DNA from: Carnobacterium_A sp047553015 | Lineage (GTDB): Bacteria > Bacillota > Bacilli > Lactobacillales > Carnobacteriaceae | Direction of reading: 5' to 3' | Length of the DNA stretch: 64,000 nucleotides | Assembly (NCBI RefSeq): GCF_047553015.1 | Contig: NZ_CP180212.1 | Location: 806,001 to 870,000 of the forward strand | Shown: one piece after another, positions 53,947 to 63,235 of the stretch | Layout: each line of letters begins with the position of its first letter | Numbering within the stretch: the first letter of the stretch is position 1 | The notes under the pieces: generated by a model | The model's database searches: none | Told to the model about the DNA's origin: nothing | The model's input: only the letters and a program-made list of their open reading frames with translations | Made by a program: the position numbers and the translations under genes

Positions 53947-55398
53947 ATGCAACTATTTTTATCTGTTACTTCCATTATTATTACGTTAAATACTTTTTTT
54001 GCTATTATTACAGTCTTTAGAGAGAAGCGTGATATTGCAGCAACTTGGGCTTGGTTAGTCGTGTTGATGTTCTTACCTGTTATGGGTTTTGTCTTTTATT
54101 TATTTGTTGGAAATAAATTATCAAGGAAAAAGATTTTTGATATTAAAGCTCAAGAAAGTATAGGTATGTTTGAATTAGTACAAGCGCAAAAAGAAATGTT
54201 AGCAGATGATGAAGACTTACTTTCTAGTAAGCAAGCCTCTGAAAATGCTAAAGAAATGGCGAGTTTATTTCTTGAGAGTGATGAATCTATTTTGACTAAA
54301 GGAAATAAAGTTCAATTATTTACAGACGGAGCAGAAAAATATGAGTCACTAATTGCGGATATGTATCGTGCTAATCATCATATTCACTTAGTTTACTATA
54401 TATTTAAAGATGATAAAATTGGAAGAAGAGTATTGACGGCATTAGAAGATAGGGCAGCTGCAGGAGTAGAAGTTTTAGTTATCTATGATGCATTAGGTTC
54501 ACGTTCGCTTAAATCCAATTTTTTCAAAAAATTAGAATCTTTAGGAGGCCGTGCAGAATCTTTCTTCGGCTCAAGTCATAGCATAATAAATCTAAGGTTC
54601 AACTACCGTAATCATAGAAAAATTGTTATTATTGATGGTAAAATTGGATATACTGGTGGATTTAATGTAGGAGATGAATACCTAGGAGAATACAAAAAGT
54701 TTGGATATTGGCGTGATACCCATATGAAAATTGAAGGAAATGCTGTTTTGCCATTGCAAAGTAGATTCTTAATGGATTGGAATGCAACCGTTACTCACCA
54801 CAAATTGGAATATCAGGAAAATTATTTTCCTCTTATAAAAAAACAAGGAAAAACAAATATGCAAATTGTATCAAGTGGCCCAGATACAGAGATACAACAA
54901 ATAAAAAAAGGGTATATAAAAATGATCAGTATGGCAAAAGAATCTGTTTTTATTCAAACACCTTATTTTGTTCCTGATGATTCATTATTAGAAACGCTAG
55001 AAATAGCAGTAATGTCAGGAATAGATGTTAAAATTATGATTCCTAATAAGCCAGATCATCCTTTTATTTATCGTGCAACAACGTATTACGCAGCTGAAAT
55101 GATTGCTGCTGGAGCGGAAGTATACATTTATGATAATGGCTTTTTACATGCTAAAACAATAGTTATAGATGGAGAGATTTGTTCAATAGGGACGGCTAAT
55201 TTTGATGTAAGAAGTTTTAAATTGAATTTTGAAGTTAATGCGTTTATTTACGATCCTGAAGTAGCTAAACAACAAAGAGATATTTTTTATAAAGATATTG
55301 AAAAAAGCTATTTATTAACTCAAGAAATGCTAGATAACCAATCAAAATGGTTGAAATTTAAGCAGGTTTTTTCTAGATTATTTTCTCCAATTCTATAA
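53947..55398 (+). CDS. cls: Cardiolipin synthase
   Basis: 483 residues from the ATG at 53947, seven bases after AAGGGA; an in-frame TTG at 53932 precedes that ribosome site. Two N-terminal membrane segments are followed by two phospholipase-D motifs: HRKIVIIDGKIGYTGG near residue 220 and HAKTIVIDGEICSIGTANFD near residue 400. It condenses phosphatidylglycerol to cardiolipin. Its place between osmoprotectant loci fits a membrane-stress role. Confidence 0.95.
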   Translation: MQLFLSVTSIIITLNTFFAIITVFREKRDIAATWAWLVVLMFLPVMGFVFYLFVGNKLSRKKIFDIKAQESIGMFELVQAQKEMLADDEDLLSSKQASENAKEMASLFLESDESILTKGNKVQLFTDGAEKYESLIADMYRANHHIHLVYYIFKDDKIGRRVLTALEDRAAAGVEVLVIYDALGSRSLKSNFFKKLESLGGRAESFFGSSHSIINLRFNYRNHRKIVIIDGKIGYTGGFNVGDEYLGEYKKFGYWRDTHMKIEGNAVLPLQSRFLMDWNATVTHHKLEYQENYFPLIKKQGKTNMQIVSSGPDTEIQQIKKGYIKMISMAKESVFIQTPYFVPDDSLLETLEIAVMSGIDVKIMIPNKPDHPFIYRATTYYAAEMIAAGAEVYIYDNGFLHAKTIVIDGEICSIGTANFDVRSFKLNFEVNAFIYDPEVAKQQRDIFYKDIEKSYLLTQEMLDNQSKWLKFKQVFSRLFSPIL

Positions 55399-55401
55399 AA
55401 T

Positions 55402-55444
55402 ATACATAAAAAGACTTCCAGATTTTGGAAGTTTTTTTATGTAT
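55402..55444 (+). terminator. cls terminator
   Basis: ATACATAAAAAGACTTCCA and TGGAAGTTTTTTTATGTAT form a 19-position stem with one G-T pair; the T-run is in the 3' arm. Confidence 0.85.
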
Positions 55445-55523
55445 ATTTTTAAATGATTAGGAATAAAAGTAATATAAAAACAAGATATTTTTAGCTAGTT
55501 CGTTCAATAAAAAAAACTTAAAT

Positions 55524-55552
55524 TTGATAAAGTAGACTATTTAATGGATAAT
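55524..55552 (+). promoter_or_regulatory. Promoter of the opuC-like operon
   Basis: TTGATA and GATAAT with a 17-base spacer, about 60 bases before opuCA. The region between is very AT-rich. Confidence 0.65.
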
Positions 55553-55614
55553 AGTATTATATTATATGAGTTTTTTTTATAAAAAAACGAAAATTAAAAA
55601 AGAGGGTGGATGCA

Positions 55615-56799
55615 ATGATTGAATTTAAAAATGTATCAAAAGTCTACAAAGGCGGTAAAAAAGCTGTAGAAAATATCAACCTTTCTTTTAATAAAGGGGA
55701 ATTTATTGTTTTTATCGGTACGAGTGGTAGTGGAAAAACAACATCTATGAGAATGATTAATAGAATGATTGAACCTACGTCTGGCCAGATTTTAATTAAT
55801 GGTGAAGATATTATGAAACAAGATCCAGTGAAATTGCGACGTAAAATTGGTTACGTTATTCAACAAATTGGCTTAATGCCTCATATGACAATATTTAATA
55901 ATATTGTACTTGTTCCTCGTTTAATGAAGTGGCCCCAAGACAAGCAAAGAGCAATAGCAGAAGACCTCATCAAAAAAGTAGACTTACCTTTAGATTTTTT
56001 AGATCGTTATCCATCCGAGCTATCTGGAGGTCAGCAACAAAGAATTGGTGTTATTCGCGCACTAGCAGCTGATCAAGATATTATTTTAATGGATGAGCCA
56101 TTTGGCGCATTAGATCCGATTACAAGAGATTCCTTACAAGAATTACTTAAAGAATTACAAAAAGAATTAGATAAAACAATCGTATTTGTCACTCACGATA
56201 TGGATGAAGCCTTAAAATTAGCAGATAGAATCGTTATCATGCAAGAAGGAAAAGTCGTTCAATTTGATACTCCGGATAATATTTTATCAGCTCCAGCTAA
56301 TCAGTTTGTTGAAGATTTTATTGGCGAAGATCGCTTAATACAAGCAAGACCAAATATCCAAACAGTTGAACAAGTTATGTTGAGAAATCCAGCATCTGTT
56401 ACACCTGGAAAATCTATTTCAGATGCAATTAAAATTATGCGTGATCGACGTGTAGATACATTATTGGTAACAGATGACGCAGGTGTACTTAAAGGTTTTG
56501 TTGATATTGAAAGTATCGATTTAAACAGAAAAAAAGCGACGAGTGTTGGGGATATTATGTCTAACAAAGTTTATTTTGTAAGAAAAGAAACTCTTTTGAG
56601 AGATACTGTTCAGCGTATTCTAAAACGTGGCTTTAAAAACGTACCTGTTGTAGATGAGAACGATCACTTGGTAGGAATTGTTACACGCGCATCGCTAGTG
56701 GATATTGTTTATGATACAATCTGGGGCGATAGCGATGAAGCTGCTGTGCCTAACGAAAATAAGATGGAATCGATGACGATAACAGAAAGTAAAGAATAG
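55615..56799 (+). CDS. opuCA: Osmoprotectant ABC transporter ATPase with CBS pair (OpuCA-like)
   Basis: 394 residues from the ATG at 55615, with GAGGGTGG upstream; a GTG at 55606 is inside that ribosome site. Walker A GTSGSGKTT, signature LSGGQQQR, Walker B IILMDEPFGALD, and two CBS domains at about 255-370. It energises uptake of carnitine, choline or betaine. Starts a four-gene operon. Confidence 0.93.
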   Translation: MIEFKNVSKVYKGGKKAVENINLSFNKGEFIVFIGTSGSGKTTSMRMINRMIEPTSGQILINGEDIMKQDPVKLRRKIGYVIQQIGLMPHMTIFNNIVLVPRLMKWPQDKQRAIAEDLIKKVDLPLDFLDRYPSELSGGQQQRIGVIRALAADQDIILMDEPFGALDPITRDSLQELLKELQKELDKTIVFVTHDMDEALKLADRIVIMQEGKVVQFDTPDNILSAPANQFVEDFIGEDRLIQARPNIQTVEQVMLRNPASVTPGKSISDAIKIMRDRRVDTLLVTDDAGVLKGFVDIESIDLNRKKATSVGDIMSNKVYFVRKETLLRDTVQRILKRGFKNVPVVDENDHLVGIVTRASLVDIVYDTIWGDSDEAAVPNENKMESMTITESKE

Positions 56800-56811
56800 G
56801 AGGGAAGAGAC

Positions 56812-57435
56812 ATGGCTGATTTTTTTGCAAACAATGGTTCTGACCTATTGTTAAAAACCTGGGAACACCTTTATATTTCTATGATTGCTTTATTTCTTGG
56901 AGTTATCGTAGCAGTTCCTTTAGGGATTGTCCTAACTCGGTTTAAGAGATTATCATCATTTATCATTGGAATAGCAACTATTTTACAAACGGTTCCCTCT
57001 TTAGCTCTATTAGCTTTGATGATTCCAATTTTAGGTATTGGAAAAATCCCTGCCATCGTCGCATTATTTATCTATTCATTACTGCCAATTTTAAGAAATA
57101 CGTTTATTGGGGTACAAGGAGTAGATGCAGGTTTAAAAGATGCAGGTAGAGGTATGGGAATGACAGATATAGATTTAATACGGCTTGTAGAATTGCCACA
57201 AGCAGCACCTGTGATAATGGCTGGTATTCGTCTTTCTGGAGTATACGTGATAGCATGGGCCGCATTAGCTTCTTACATCGGAGCTGGTGGATTAGGAGAC
57301 TTTATTTTTAATGGATTAAATGTGTTTAGTACTGAATTTATTCTTGCTGGAACGATACCGGTGACATTAATGGCATTAATAATAGATTTTTTATTAGGAA
57401 AATTAGAGGAAAAAGTAACACCCGCTCAAGCATAA
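56812..57435 (+). CDS. opuCB: Osmoprotectant ABC transporter permease (OpuCB-like)
   Basis: 207 residues, about five or six membrane segments, with the cytoplasmic EAA-like loop GLKDAGRGMGMTDIDLIRLVELP. It is one of two permeases. AGGAGGGAAG precedes the ATG. Confidence 0.92.
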   Translation: MADFFANNGSDLLLKTWEHLYISMIALFLGVIVAVPLGIVLTRFKRLSSFIIGIATILQTVPSLALLALMIPILGIGKIPAIVALFIYSLLPILRNTFIGVQGVDAGLKDAGRGMGMTDIDLIRLVELPQAAPVIMAGIRLSGVYVIAWAALASYIGAGGLGDFIFNGLNVFSTEFILAGTIPVTLMALIIDFLLGKLEEKVTPAQA

Positions 57436-57457
57436 AAACATAGGAGGTTTTTAAATA

Positions 57458-58396
57458 ATGAACACAATCAATACAGTTAAAAAAATTGTGATTCTTCTTT
57501 TTGCAACTGTTGTATTAAGCAGTTGTTCACTTCCGGGCTTAGGTGGTGGGCTTGATGGAGAAGGTATTATCATTACGGGAGGTACGACTTCTGAAACACA
57601 GATTTTAGCTTTTATTGTCGAGGGTATGGTTGAGCACTATTTAGATATTGATGCAGGAATTATCAATAACTTGGGTTCATCTACACTAAATCATCAAGCA
57701 TTAATTGGTGGAGATGCAAACGTGTCAGGGGCTCGTTACACTGGGACTTCTTTAACAGGTGAATTGGCTTTAGACCCTATAACAGATCCTGTTAAAGCGT
57801 TTGATACTGTTGTAGAAGGCTTTGAAGCAGAATTTAATCAAAAGTGGTTTCCAAGCTATGGTTTTTCAAACTCATACGCATTTATGGTGACAAAAGAAAC
57901 TTCTGAAAAATATGGACTTAAAACAATTAGCGATTTAAAAGATACTGTTTCAGAACTTAACTTGGGAGCAGATACTTCTTGGATGGAAAGAAAAGGTGAT
58001 GGATACGATGCTTTCGTAGACACATACGGCTTTGACTTTAATCGTGTTTACCCTATGCAAATTGGCTTAGTTTATGATGCTTTAGAGGCAGATAAAATGG
58101 ACATTGTTCTAGGTTATTCAACAGATGGAAGAATAAAAAGTTATGACTTAGTTGTTTTAGAAGATGACAAACAGTTATTTCCACCGTATGATGCTAGTCC
58201 TGTTGCATCAAATAAAGTTTTAAAAGAATATCCAGAATTAAATGATATTTTATTGAAATTAAAAGACACAATCTCAACAGAAAAAATGCAAGAAATGAAT
58301 TATAGTGCAGACAATGATTTGTTAGAACCTAAAACAGTTGCACGAAATTTTCTTGACGAAAATAATTTCTTCGAAGATAAAAAGGGGGCTGAATAA
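57458..58396 (+). CDS. opuCC: Osmoprotectant ABC transporter binding lipoprotein (OpuCC-like)
   Basis: 312 residues. Signal peptide with lipobox VLSSC near residue 23. The mature OpuAC-like domain has IITGGTTSETQILAFIVEG and NLGSSTLNHQALIGGDANVS, typical of quaternary-amine binding proteins of this class. It is unlike the two OpuA-type binding proteins in this window. TAGGAGG precedes the ATG. Confidence 0.92.
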   Translation: MNTINTVKKIVILLFATVVLSSCSLPGLGGGLDGEGIIITGGTTSETQILAFIVEGMVEHYLDIDAGIINNLGSSTLNHQALIGGDANVSGARYTGTSLTGELALDPITDPVKAFDTVVEGFEAEFNQKWFPSYGFSNSYAFMVTKETSEKYGLKTISDLKDTVSELNLGADTSWMERKGDGYDAFVDTYGFDFNRVYPMQIGLVYDALEADKMDIVLGYSTDGRIKSYDLVVLEDDKQLFPPYDASPVASNKVLKEYPELNDILLKLKDTISTEKMQEMNYSADNDLLEPKTVARNFLDENNFFEDKKGAE

Positions 58397-58398
58397 CG

Positions 58399-59067
58399 AT
58401 GGATGTTTCAGAGTTAGGCCTATGGGAACAGTTGTGGTATTACTTTAGTGAAAATGGTTTTTACATTTGGGAGCAATTTTTACGACATTTTTTAATCTCT
58501 ATCTACGGTGTCCTTTTTGCAGCAATTATCGGTATTCCGATAGGATTTTTGATTTCCCGTCGAGGAAAATTAGCAAATTGGGTTATCGGAATAGCTAATG
58601 TGATTCAAACGATTCCATCATTAGCGATGTTATCCATTTTGATGCTTGGACTAGGACTTGGTACGACAACAGTTATCGTTACCGTATTTTTATATTCTTT
58701 ATTGCCAATTATTAAAAATACGTATACGGGAGTAAGGAATGTTGATAGCAATGTTTTGGACTCAGGAAAAGGTATGGGGATGACAAGGTTACAAGTAACT
58801 TTTATGATTGAATTACCGCTATCACTTTCTGTTATCATGGCCGGTATTCGCAATGCACTGGTTGTTGGAATTGGTATCACCGCGATTGGAACTTTTATTG
58901 GAGCAGGAGGCCTAGGAGATATCATAACGCGTGGGGTTAATGCTACTGATGGAGGAGCAATTATACTATCTGGTGCTATACCGACAGCATTAATGGCAAT
59001 TATCAGTGATTTTGTGTTGGGAATAATTGAAAAAAAATTAGATCCTACACGTAAAGTACGTGGCTGA
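58399..59067 (+). CDS. opuCD: Osmoprotectant ABC transporter permease (OpuCD-like)
   Basis: 222 residues, homologous to the other permease in this operon; the loop is VLDSGKGMGMTRLQVTFMIELP. It completes the importer. The gap to the binding-protein gene is only two bases. Confidence 0.92.
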   Translation: MDVSELGLWEQLWYYFSENGFYIWEQFLRHFLISIYGVLFAAIIGIPIGFLISRRGKLANWVIGIANVIQTIPSLAMLSILMLGLGLGTTTVIVTVFLYSLLPIIKNTYTGVRNVDSNVLDSGKGMGMTRLQVTFMIELPLSLSVIMAGIRNALVVGIGITAIGTFIGAGGLGDIITRGVNATDGGAIILSGAIPTALMAIISDFVLGIIEKKLDPTRKVRG

Positions 59068-59098
59068 ATAGTAAATAGTGAATGGCAATGATGGCTAT

Positions 59099-59142
59099 TC
59101 TAAAAAGAGACAACCATAAGATAATGGTTGCCTCTTTTTAGA
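59099..59142 (+). terminator. opuC operon terminator
   Basis: CTAAAAAGAGACAACCAT and ATGGTTGCCTCTTTTTAG form a long stem with one mismatch around AAGATA; T-run in the 3' arm. Confidence 0.88.
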
Positions 59143-59220
59143 TAGAATAATAAAAAATAGATAAGTATGACCTACTTAAGTGAGTAGTATTATCTACTAA
59201 AGAATAGGTAGTTGTCAGAT

Positions 59221-59538
59221 TCATACAAGACGAATATGGCGAATATCTTTGTAGGAAAGCATATGAGTTAGTTGAGAATTAGTATTTTCTAAAACAAGCA
59301 TGCCACTTTTATTTTGAAAATAACAGATTGTCCCATACTTTTCATTGATTGATAAATTGTGGTCATTTTTATTTATTTGAAGAATGATAGGCTTTTTACG
59401 GTCATAAGCTTGGGATAAAAAAAGTAAAATTTGGTGTTCCGGCATTTGAGATAAAGATTTTATGGCAGCAACTTTTTTTACTAAAGAAATTTTTTTACTG
59501 AAGAAAGTAGAATACTGCTCAGCTAATTTTTTTTCCAT
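59221..59538 (-). CDS. Small YolD-like protein, SOS-regulated
   Basis: 105 residues from the ATG at 59538, seven bases after GGGGG; an ATG six codons earlier (59556) has no such site. SLSQMPEHQILLF near residue 40 recalls the LPEH motif of YolD-like proteins. The C-terminal half (KKPIILQINK, then LVLENTN, then YKDIRHIRLV) fits their small beta domain. YolD-like genes often accompany Y-family polymerases and are SOS-induced; no polymerase gene is adjacent here. The promoter carries a perfect SOS box. The family call is by motif only. Confidence 0.6.
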   Translation of the reverse strand: MEKKLAEQYSTFFSKKISLVKKVAAIKSLSQMPEHQILLFLSQAYDRKKPIILQINKNDHNLSINEKYGTICYFQNKSGMLVLENTNSQLTHMLSYKDIRHIRLV

Positions 59539-59549
59539 ATCGATTCCCC

Positions 59550-59600
59550 CGAACATTTGTTTGATACTTTTATTATACGAACAAACGTTCCTTTTTGCAA
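59550..59600 (-). promoter_or_regulatory. SOS-regulated promoter of the YolD-like gene, two LexA/DinR boxes
   Basis: On the minus strand TTGCAA (59595-59600) and TATAAT (59572-59577) are exactly 17 bases apart. The spacer is filled by CGAACAAACGTTCC (59578-59591, plus-strand reading), which matches the DinR consensus CGAACRNRYGTTYC at every position. A second, imperfect box, CGAACATTTGTTTG (59550-59563), lies after the -10. The layout copies that of uvrB. Confidence 0.9.
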
Positions 59601-59669
59601 GTCTTTTGAAAATAATTAACGATAAAGTTTTCTTTCATTAATTTTCTAGCTATAATAGAAAGAGAAATG

Positions 59670-59707
59670 TAAAAATAGATAAGGTAAGTAAAAATAGATA
59701 AGGTAAG
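59670..59707 (+). repeat. Two tandem 19-bp units in the degV leader
   Basis: TAAAAATAGATAAGGTAAG occurs twice in succession just downstream of a TATAAT (59651-59656), which is the probable -10 for degV. Each unit has a weak ribosome-site-like AAGG; the true site (GAGGAG) follows the repeat. Confidence 0.8.
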
Positions 59708-59722
59708 ATGAGGAGTTTTATA

Positions 59723-60592
59723 ATGACTTACAAGATAATGACCGATGCTTGTTGTGATTTACCATTAAAATTTGTGGAAGAGAATGATATTCATGTTATT
59801 AATATGACAATTAATTTGAATGGGAATGAGTATCTAGATGATTTAGGCAAAACGTTTGACAGGGAAGCCTTTTTTCAATCAGTAAAAAATGGAGAAACTG
59901 CGACAACATCGCAAATAAATATTGGAACGTATATAGAAACCTTCAAATATTATATCGAAAATAATGAACCTATTCTTTATTTAGCTTTTTCATCTGGATT
60001 AAGTGGCTCTTATAACAATGCACTAGCCGCTGCAGAGATGTTGAAAGAAGAGTATGGCTCAATTGATGTGACTATTGTCGATACTCTAGCTGCTTGTCTT
60101 GGAGAAGGATTATTGATCTACGAAGCGGTGCACTTAAAAAAAGCGGGTAAGTCATTGCTAGAAGTGACACAGTGGATTGAAGAAAATAAGATGAAACTTC
60201 ATTCATGGGTGACTGTAGAAGATATCAAGCACCTAGAAAGAGGTGGACGTATTTCAGCCGTATCAGCAACATTAGGGACATTGTTGAACGTAAAGCCTAT
60301 TATTATTATGAATCCTACAGGTAATTTAGTGCCATTTGCAAAAGTACGCGGACGTAAAAAATCTTTGCAGTATTTAGTACAAAAAACAATTGAAGGTATA
60401 ATAGAGCCAGAAAAACAAACACTTTTTATTGGGCATGTAGGTGTACCTGAAGAAGCTATGTGGATAAAAAATGCAATTTTAGACAAGGTAGCAGTAAAAG
60501 ATATCCAAATTTATCCCTATGGTCCAACAATTGCTTCTCATACTGGTTTTGGATCTGTGGCAGTATTTTCATTTGGTGAAATAAAGAAATAA
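59723..60592 (+). CDS. DegV family fatty-acid-binding protein
   Basis: 289 residues from the ATG at 59723 (MTYKIMTDACCDLP), eight bases after GAGGAG; an ATG at 59708 overlaps that site. Family motifs include ATTSQIN, FSSGLSGSYNNA and HLERGGRIS. DegV (FakB-like) proteins bind fatty acids and can present them to the FakA kinase. It is not known which acid it binds. Confidence 0.93.
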   Translation: MTYKIMTDACCDLPLKFVEENDIHVINMTINLNGNEYLDDLGKTFDREAFFQSVKNGETATTSQINIGTYIETFKYYIENNEPILYLAFSSGLSGSYNNALAAAEMLKEEYGSIDVTIVDTLAACLGEGLLIYEAVHLKKAGKSLLEVTQWIEENKMKLHSWVTVEDIKHLERGGRISAVSATLGTLLNVKPIIIMNPTGNLVPFAKVRGRKKSLQYLVQKTIEGIIEPEKQTLFIGHVGVPEEAMWIKNAILDKVAVKDIQIYPYGPTIASHTGFGSVAVFSFGEIKK

Positions 60593-60917
60593 GATTGGTT
60601 TATTTAACCCTTCTACATTGTAATATTGGCTAAAAAACGGTATAATAGTATGAGTGTAAGTTTAAATATGTTGTTGAACAATAGCTGGAAATAAGTTGTT
60701 TGTAGAGATAAACATAGAAACAAAAAAGAGTAAATTAAGTAAAATGGTGTTTTTCTCAAAGAAAAAACTACTAAATTTTTTCACTATTTGAGTTAAACGT
60801 ATTTACTTAATAAAATAGAGTACAACGGTTGGGCGACAGCTTTCAAGGATGATTCTTCAAGGGGTGAGAAGAAGTCTTTTTAAGCACGCCTATTTTTTAT
60901 TTCGAGGAGGTGAGATA
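60593..60917 (+). promoter_or_regulatory. V-ATPase operon promoter and long leader
   Basis: TTGTAA (60618-60623) and TATAAT (60641-60646) are 17 bases apart. The predicted leader before ntpF is about 265 bases. It contains TTTTTCT/AGAAAAA (about 60750-60767) and CTCAAA.../...TTTGAG (60757-60793) as alternative short pairings. No protein frame is supported except an upstream extension of ntpF from 60849. Confidence 0.6.
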
Positions 60918-61244
60918 ATGAGTTTAGAAACTGTAGAATATGTTAAGAAAGCAGAAGAAAAAGCAGCTAAGCTTGAATTAGATAGTGCGAGTGAAATAAA
61001 AAGTATAAAAAACGAAGCACAAGAAGTCATTGAAGAGAACAAAAAAAAATTATCCTCAGAATTAAAAAATTACGAAGATGTACAACAAAAAGAATACGAT
61101 AAAAAAATTGCTTCTATTAAAGAAGATATAAATAAAGTAATCACAGTTGAAGTAGGAGAAATGAAACAGTCCGTTCAGAGGAATAAAGCAAATGTAGTTA
61201 ATGACATTGTTAAGGAGGTCGTCAATCGCTATGGCAATAGCTAA
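60918..61244 (+). CDS. ntpF: V-type Na+-ATPase peripheral stalk subunit (NtpF, G/H type)
   Basis: 108 residues from the ATG at 60918, with GGAGGTGAG upstream; an ATG at 60849 would add 23 unlikely residues. The protein is almost wholly charged coiled coil (KKAEEKAAKLELDSASEIKS), as expected for the stalk that ties the V1 head to subunit I. The length matches the Enterococcus hirae protein. The next gene overlaps it by 14 bases. Confidence 0.9.
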   Translation: MSLETVEYVKKAEEKAAKLELDSASEIKSIKNEAQEVIEENKKKLSSELKNYEDVQQKEYDKKIASIKEDINKVITVEVGEMKQSVQRNKANVVNDIVKEVVNRYGNS

Positions 61245-63189
61245 AATGAAAAAAGTAACGCTCTTGGCTGAACAAACAGATAAAGACCTTCTACTAAAAG
61301 CAGTACAGGAGCTACAAAGACTAGAATTATTTGATTTATCTACTTTAGAAGAATCAACGCTTCTTGATTACTATTCTAAAGAAAAGCCAGCAAATGAAAG
61401 AATAGAATATGAAGAACGATTAAAAAATATTCAGTATTCTTTGACTTATTTAAATCAATACATCCCTAAAGCAGGAATGTTTGTTAAATTAAAGTCGGGT
61501 AGAGAAGAATATACGCTGGAAGAACTTGAAAAATCAATTTCTGTTACACGATTGAAAAATATTTGTGATGACGTCTCAGAAAAAGAAAAAGAGCTTATCA
61601 TTTTAGAACAAAAGCAAAAAACGCTAAATGAAGAAGAACTATTTTTGCGTAAGTGGGAACCTTTAAGTTTTAATCCCAATGACTTGACTAAATTCAAGTT
61701 GACTTCAGCATTTGTTGGAACAATTTCTTCAGGAAATGTATCGGATTTTAAAGAAGCTTTAAAAGAATCTGAAGCTAATTATATGGATGAAATTTTTCTA
61801 TACAAAGATGAGGCAGCGTATTTAATTATTACTGCAAAAGATAATGAAAAAGTAATCGAAGAAGTACTAAACCAGTTTCAGTTTACTAAATTCACTTATC
61901 CTTACAAATCGTTGCCTAAAGAAGAGCTACAAAAAAATAGGGCTGAAAATAAAGTACTACAAGAAAAAGAGCAAAAATTGAAAAAAGAATTACTGCAATT
62001 TTCTCCTCAGTTAAAAGAATTACAATTGGGAGAGGAATATTATTACAATTTACACCAAAGAGAAATTGGAAAAGATCTTCTATTAAATGGCAATAGCCTC
62101 TTCATACTAAATGGTTGGTTAGAAGAAGAACAATTTTCTGATTTAAGTCGGCTTTTAGACGGGCATCTTGGAAAAGAAAATTATGCTATTATCTCAGAAG
62201 AGATTAAGATGAAAGAATTCGATAGCGTCCCTGTTGTTTTAAAAAACAATAAGTTCGTAGAGCCATTCGAAAGTATTACTGAAATGTATAGTTTACCTAA
62301 ATACGATGACATTGATCCAACGCCATTCATGATGCCTTTTTACTTAGTATTCTTTGGAATGATGAGTGCAGATGTAGGATACGGGTTGATTCTGATGATT
62401 GGGACACTTGCTGCTCAAAAATTATTTAATCTTGATCGTGGAATGGCTAAATTCATTCGCTTTTTCAATCTATTATCGTATTCTGTAATCGCTTGGGGAT
62501 TGATTTATGGTAGCTTTATGGGTTACGAATTACCAATTCAATTATTATCTACGACATCTGATGTTATAACGATCTTGATTGTTTCTGTAATTTTTGGTTT
62601 TATTCAGTTAATCTACGGATTGCTGATTAATAGTGGAGTGAAATGGAGAAAACAGCAACGTGCGTCTAGTTATGTCGATGGTATGGCATGGGTCGGAATT
62701 CTTCTAGGCATAGGTTTACTAGTGTTAGGAATGATGGTATTTGATAGCCCAATTCTTAACTTAATTGCTTACATTCTAATTGGCGTAAACGTTGTTGGAA
62801 TTGTTTTTGTAACGATGTTGTCATCTGAAAGTAAAGGTTTGGGAGCTGCACTTGGCTTGTATAATATTTATGGAATAACCGGTTACGTCGGCGATTTAGT
62901 TAGTTATACAAGACTGATGGCTTTAGGTATTTCAGGTGGAAGTATCGCAGCAGCATTTAATATGATTGTTGATTTCCTTCCACCAGTGGCTAAGTTCACT
63001 GTTGGGATTCTATTGTTTATTGCTCTACACTCTTTAAATATCTTCTTAACTTATCTGAGTGCGTATGTGCATACAGCAAGATTACAATATGTTGAATTTT
63101 TCGGTAAATTTTATGAAGGTGGCGGACATGCACTTAATCCGTTAAAAACGTTTGAAAAACATATTTATTTAAAAAAAGACAGTAAATAA
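61231..63189 (+). CDS. ntpI: V-type Na+-ATPase subunit I (NtpI)
   Basis: 652 residues from the ATG at 61231 (MAIAKMKKVTLLA), after AAGGAGG; a start at 61201 would overlap this site. The N-terminal half is soluble with coiled coil. The C-terminal half has about seven or eight membrane helices, with the conserved TPFMMPFYLVFFGMMSADVG and SYTRLMALGISGG. The conserved arginine in the latter faces the c-ring. It forms the ion path stator. Confidence 0.94.
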   Translation: MAIAKMKKVTLLAEQTDKDLLLKAVQELQRLELFDLSTLEESTLLDYYSKEKPANERIEYEERLKNIQYSLTYLNQYIPKAGMFVKLKSGREEYTLEELEKSISVTRLKNICDDVSEKEKELIILEQKQKTLNEEELFLRKWEPLSFNPNDLTKFKLTSAFVGTISSGNVSDFKEALKESEANYMDEIFLYKDEAAYLIITAKDNEKVIEEVLNQFQFTKFTYPYKSLPKEELQKNRAENKVLQEKEQKLKKELLQFSPQLKELQLGEEYYYNLHQREIGKDLLLNGNSLFILNGWLEEEQFSDLSRLLDGHLGKENYAIISEEIKMKEFDSVPVVLKNNKFVEPFESITEMYSLPKYDDIDPTPFMMPFYLVFFGMMSADVGYGLILMIGTLAAQKLFNLDRGMAKFIRFFNLLSYSVIAWGLIYGSFMGYELPIQLLSTTSDVITILIVSVIFGFIQLIYGLLINSGVKWRKQQRASSYVDGMAWVGILLGIGLLVLGMMVFDSPILNLIAYILIGVNVVGIVFVTMLSSESKGLGAALGLYNIYGITGYVGDLVSYTRLMALGISGGSIAAAFNMIVDFLPPVAKFTVGILLFIALHSLNIFLTYLSAYVHTARLQYVEFFGKFYEGGGHALNPLKTFEKHIYLKKDSK

Positions 63190-63235
63190 GTACTAACTTT
63201 AAAAAAACAAAACACAATAATGGAGGAATTTTATA

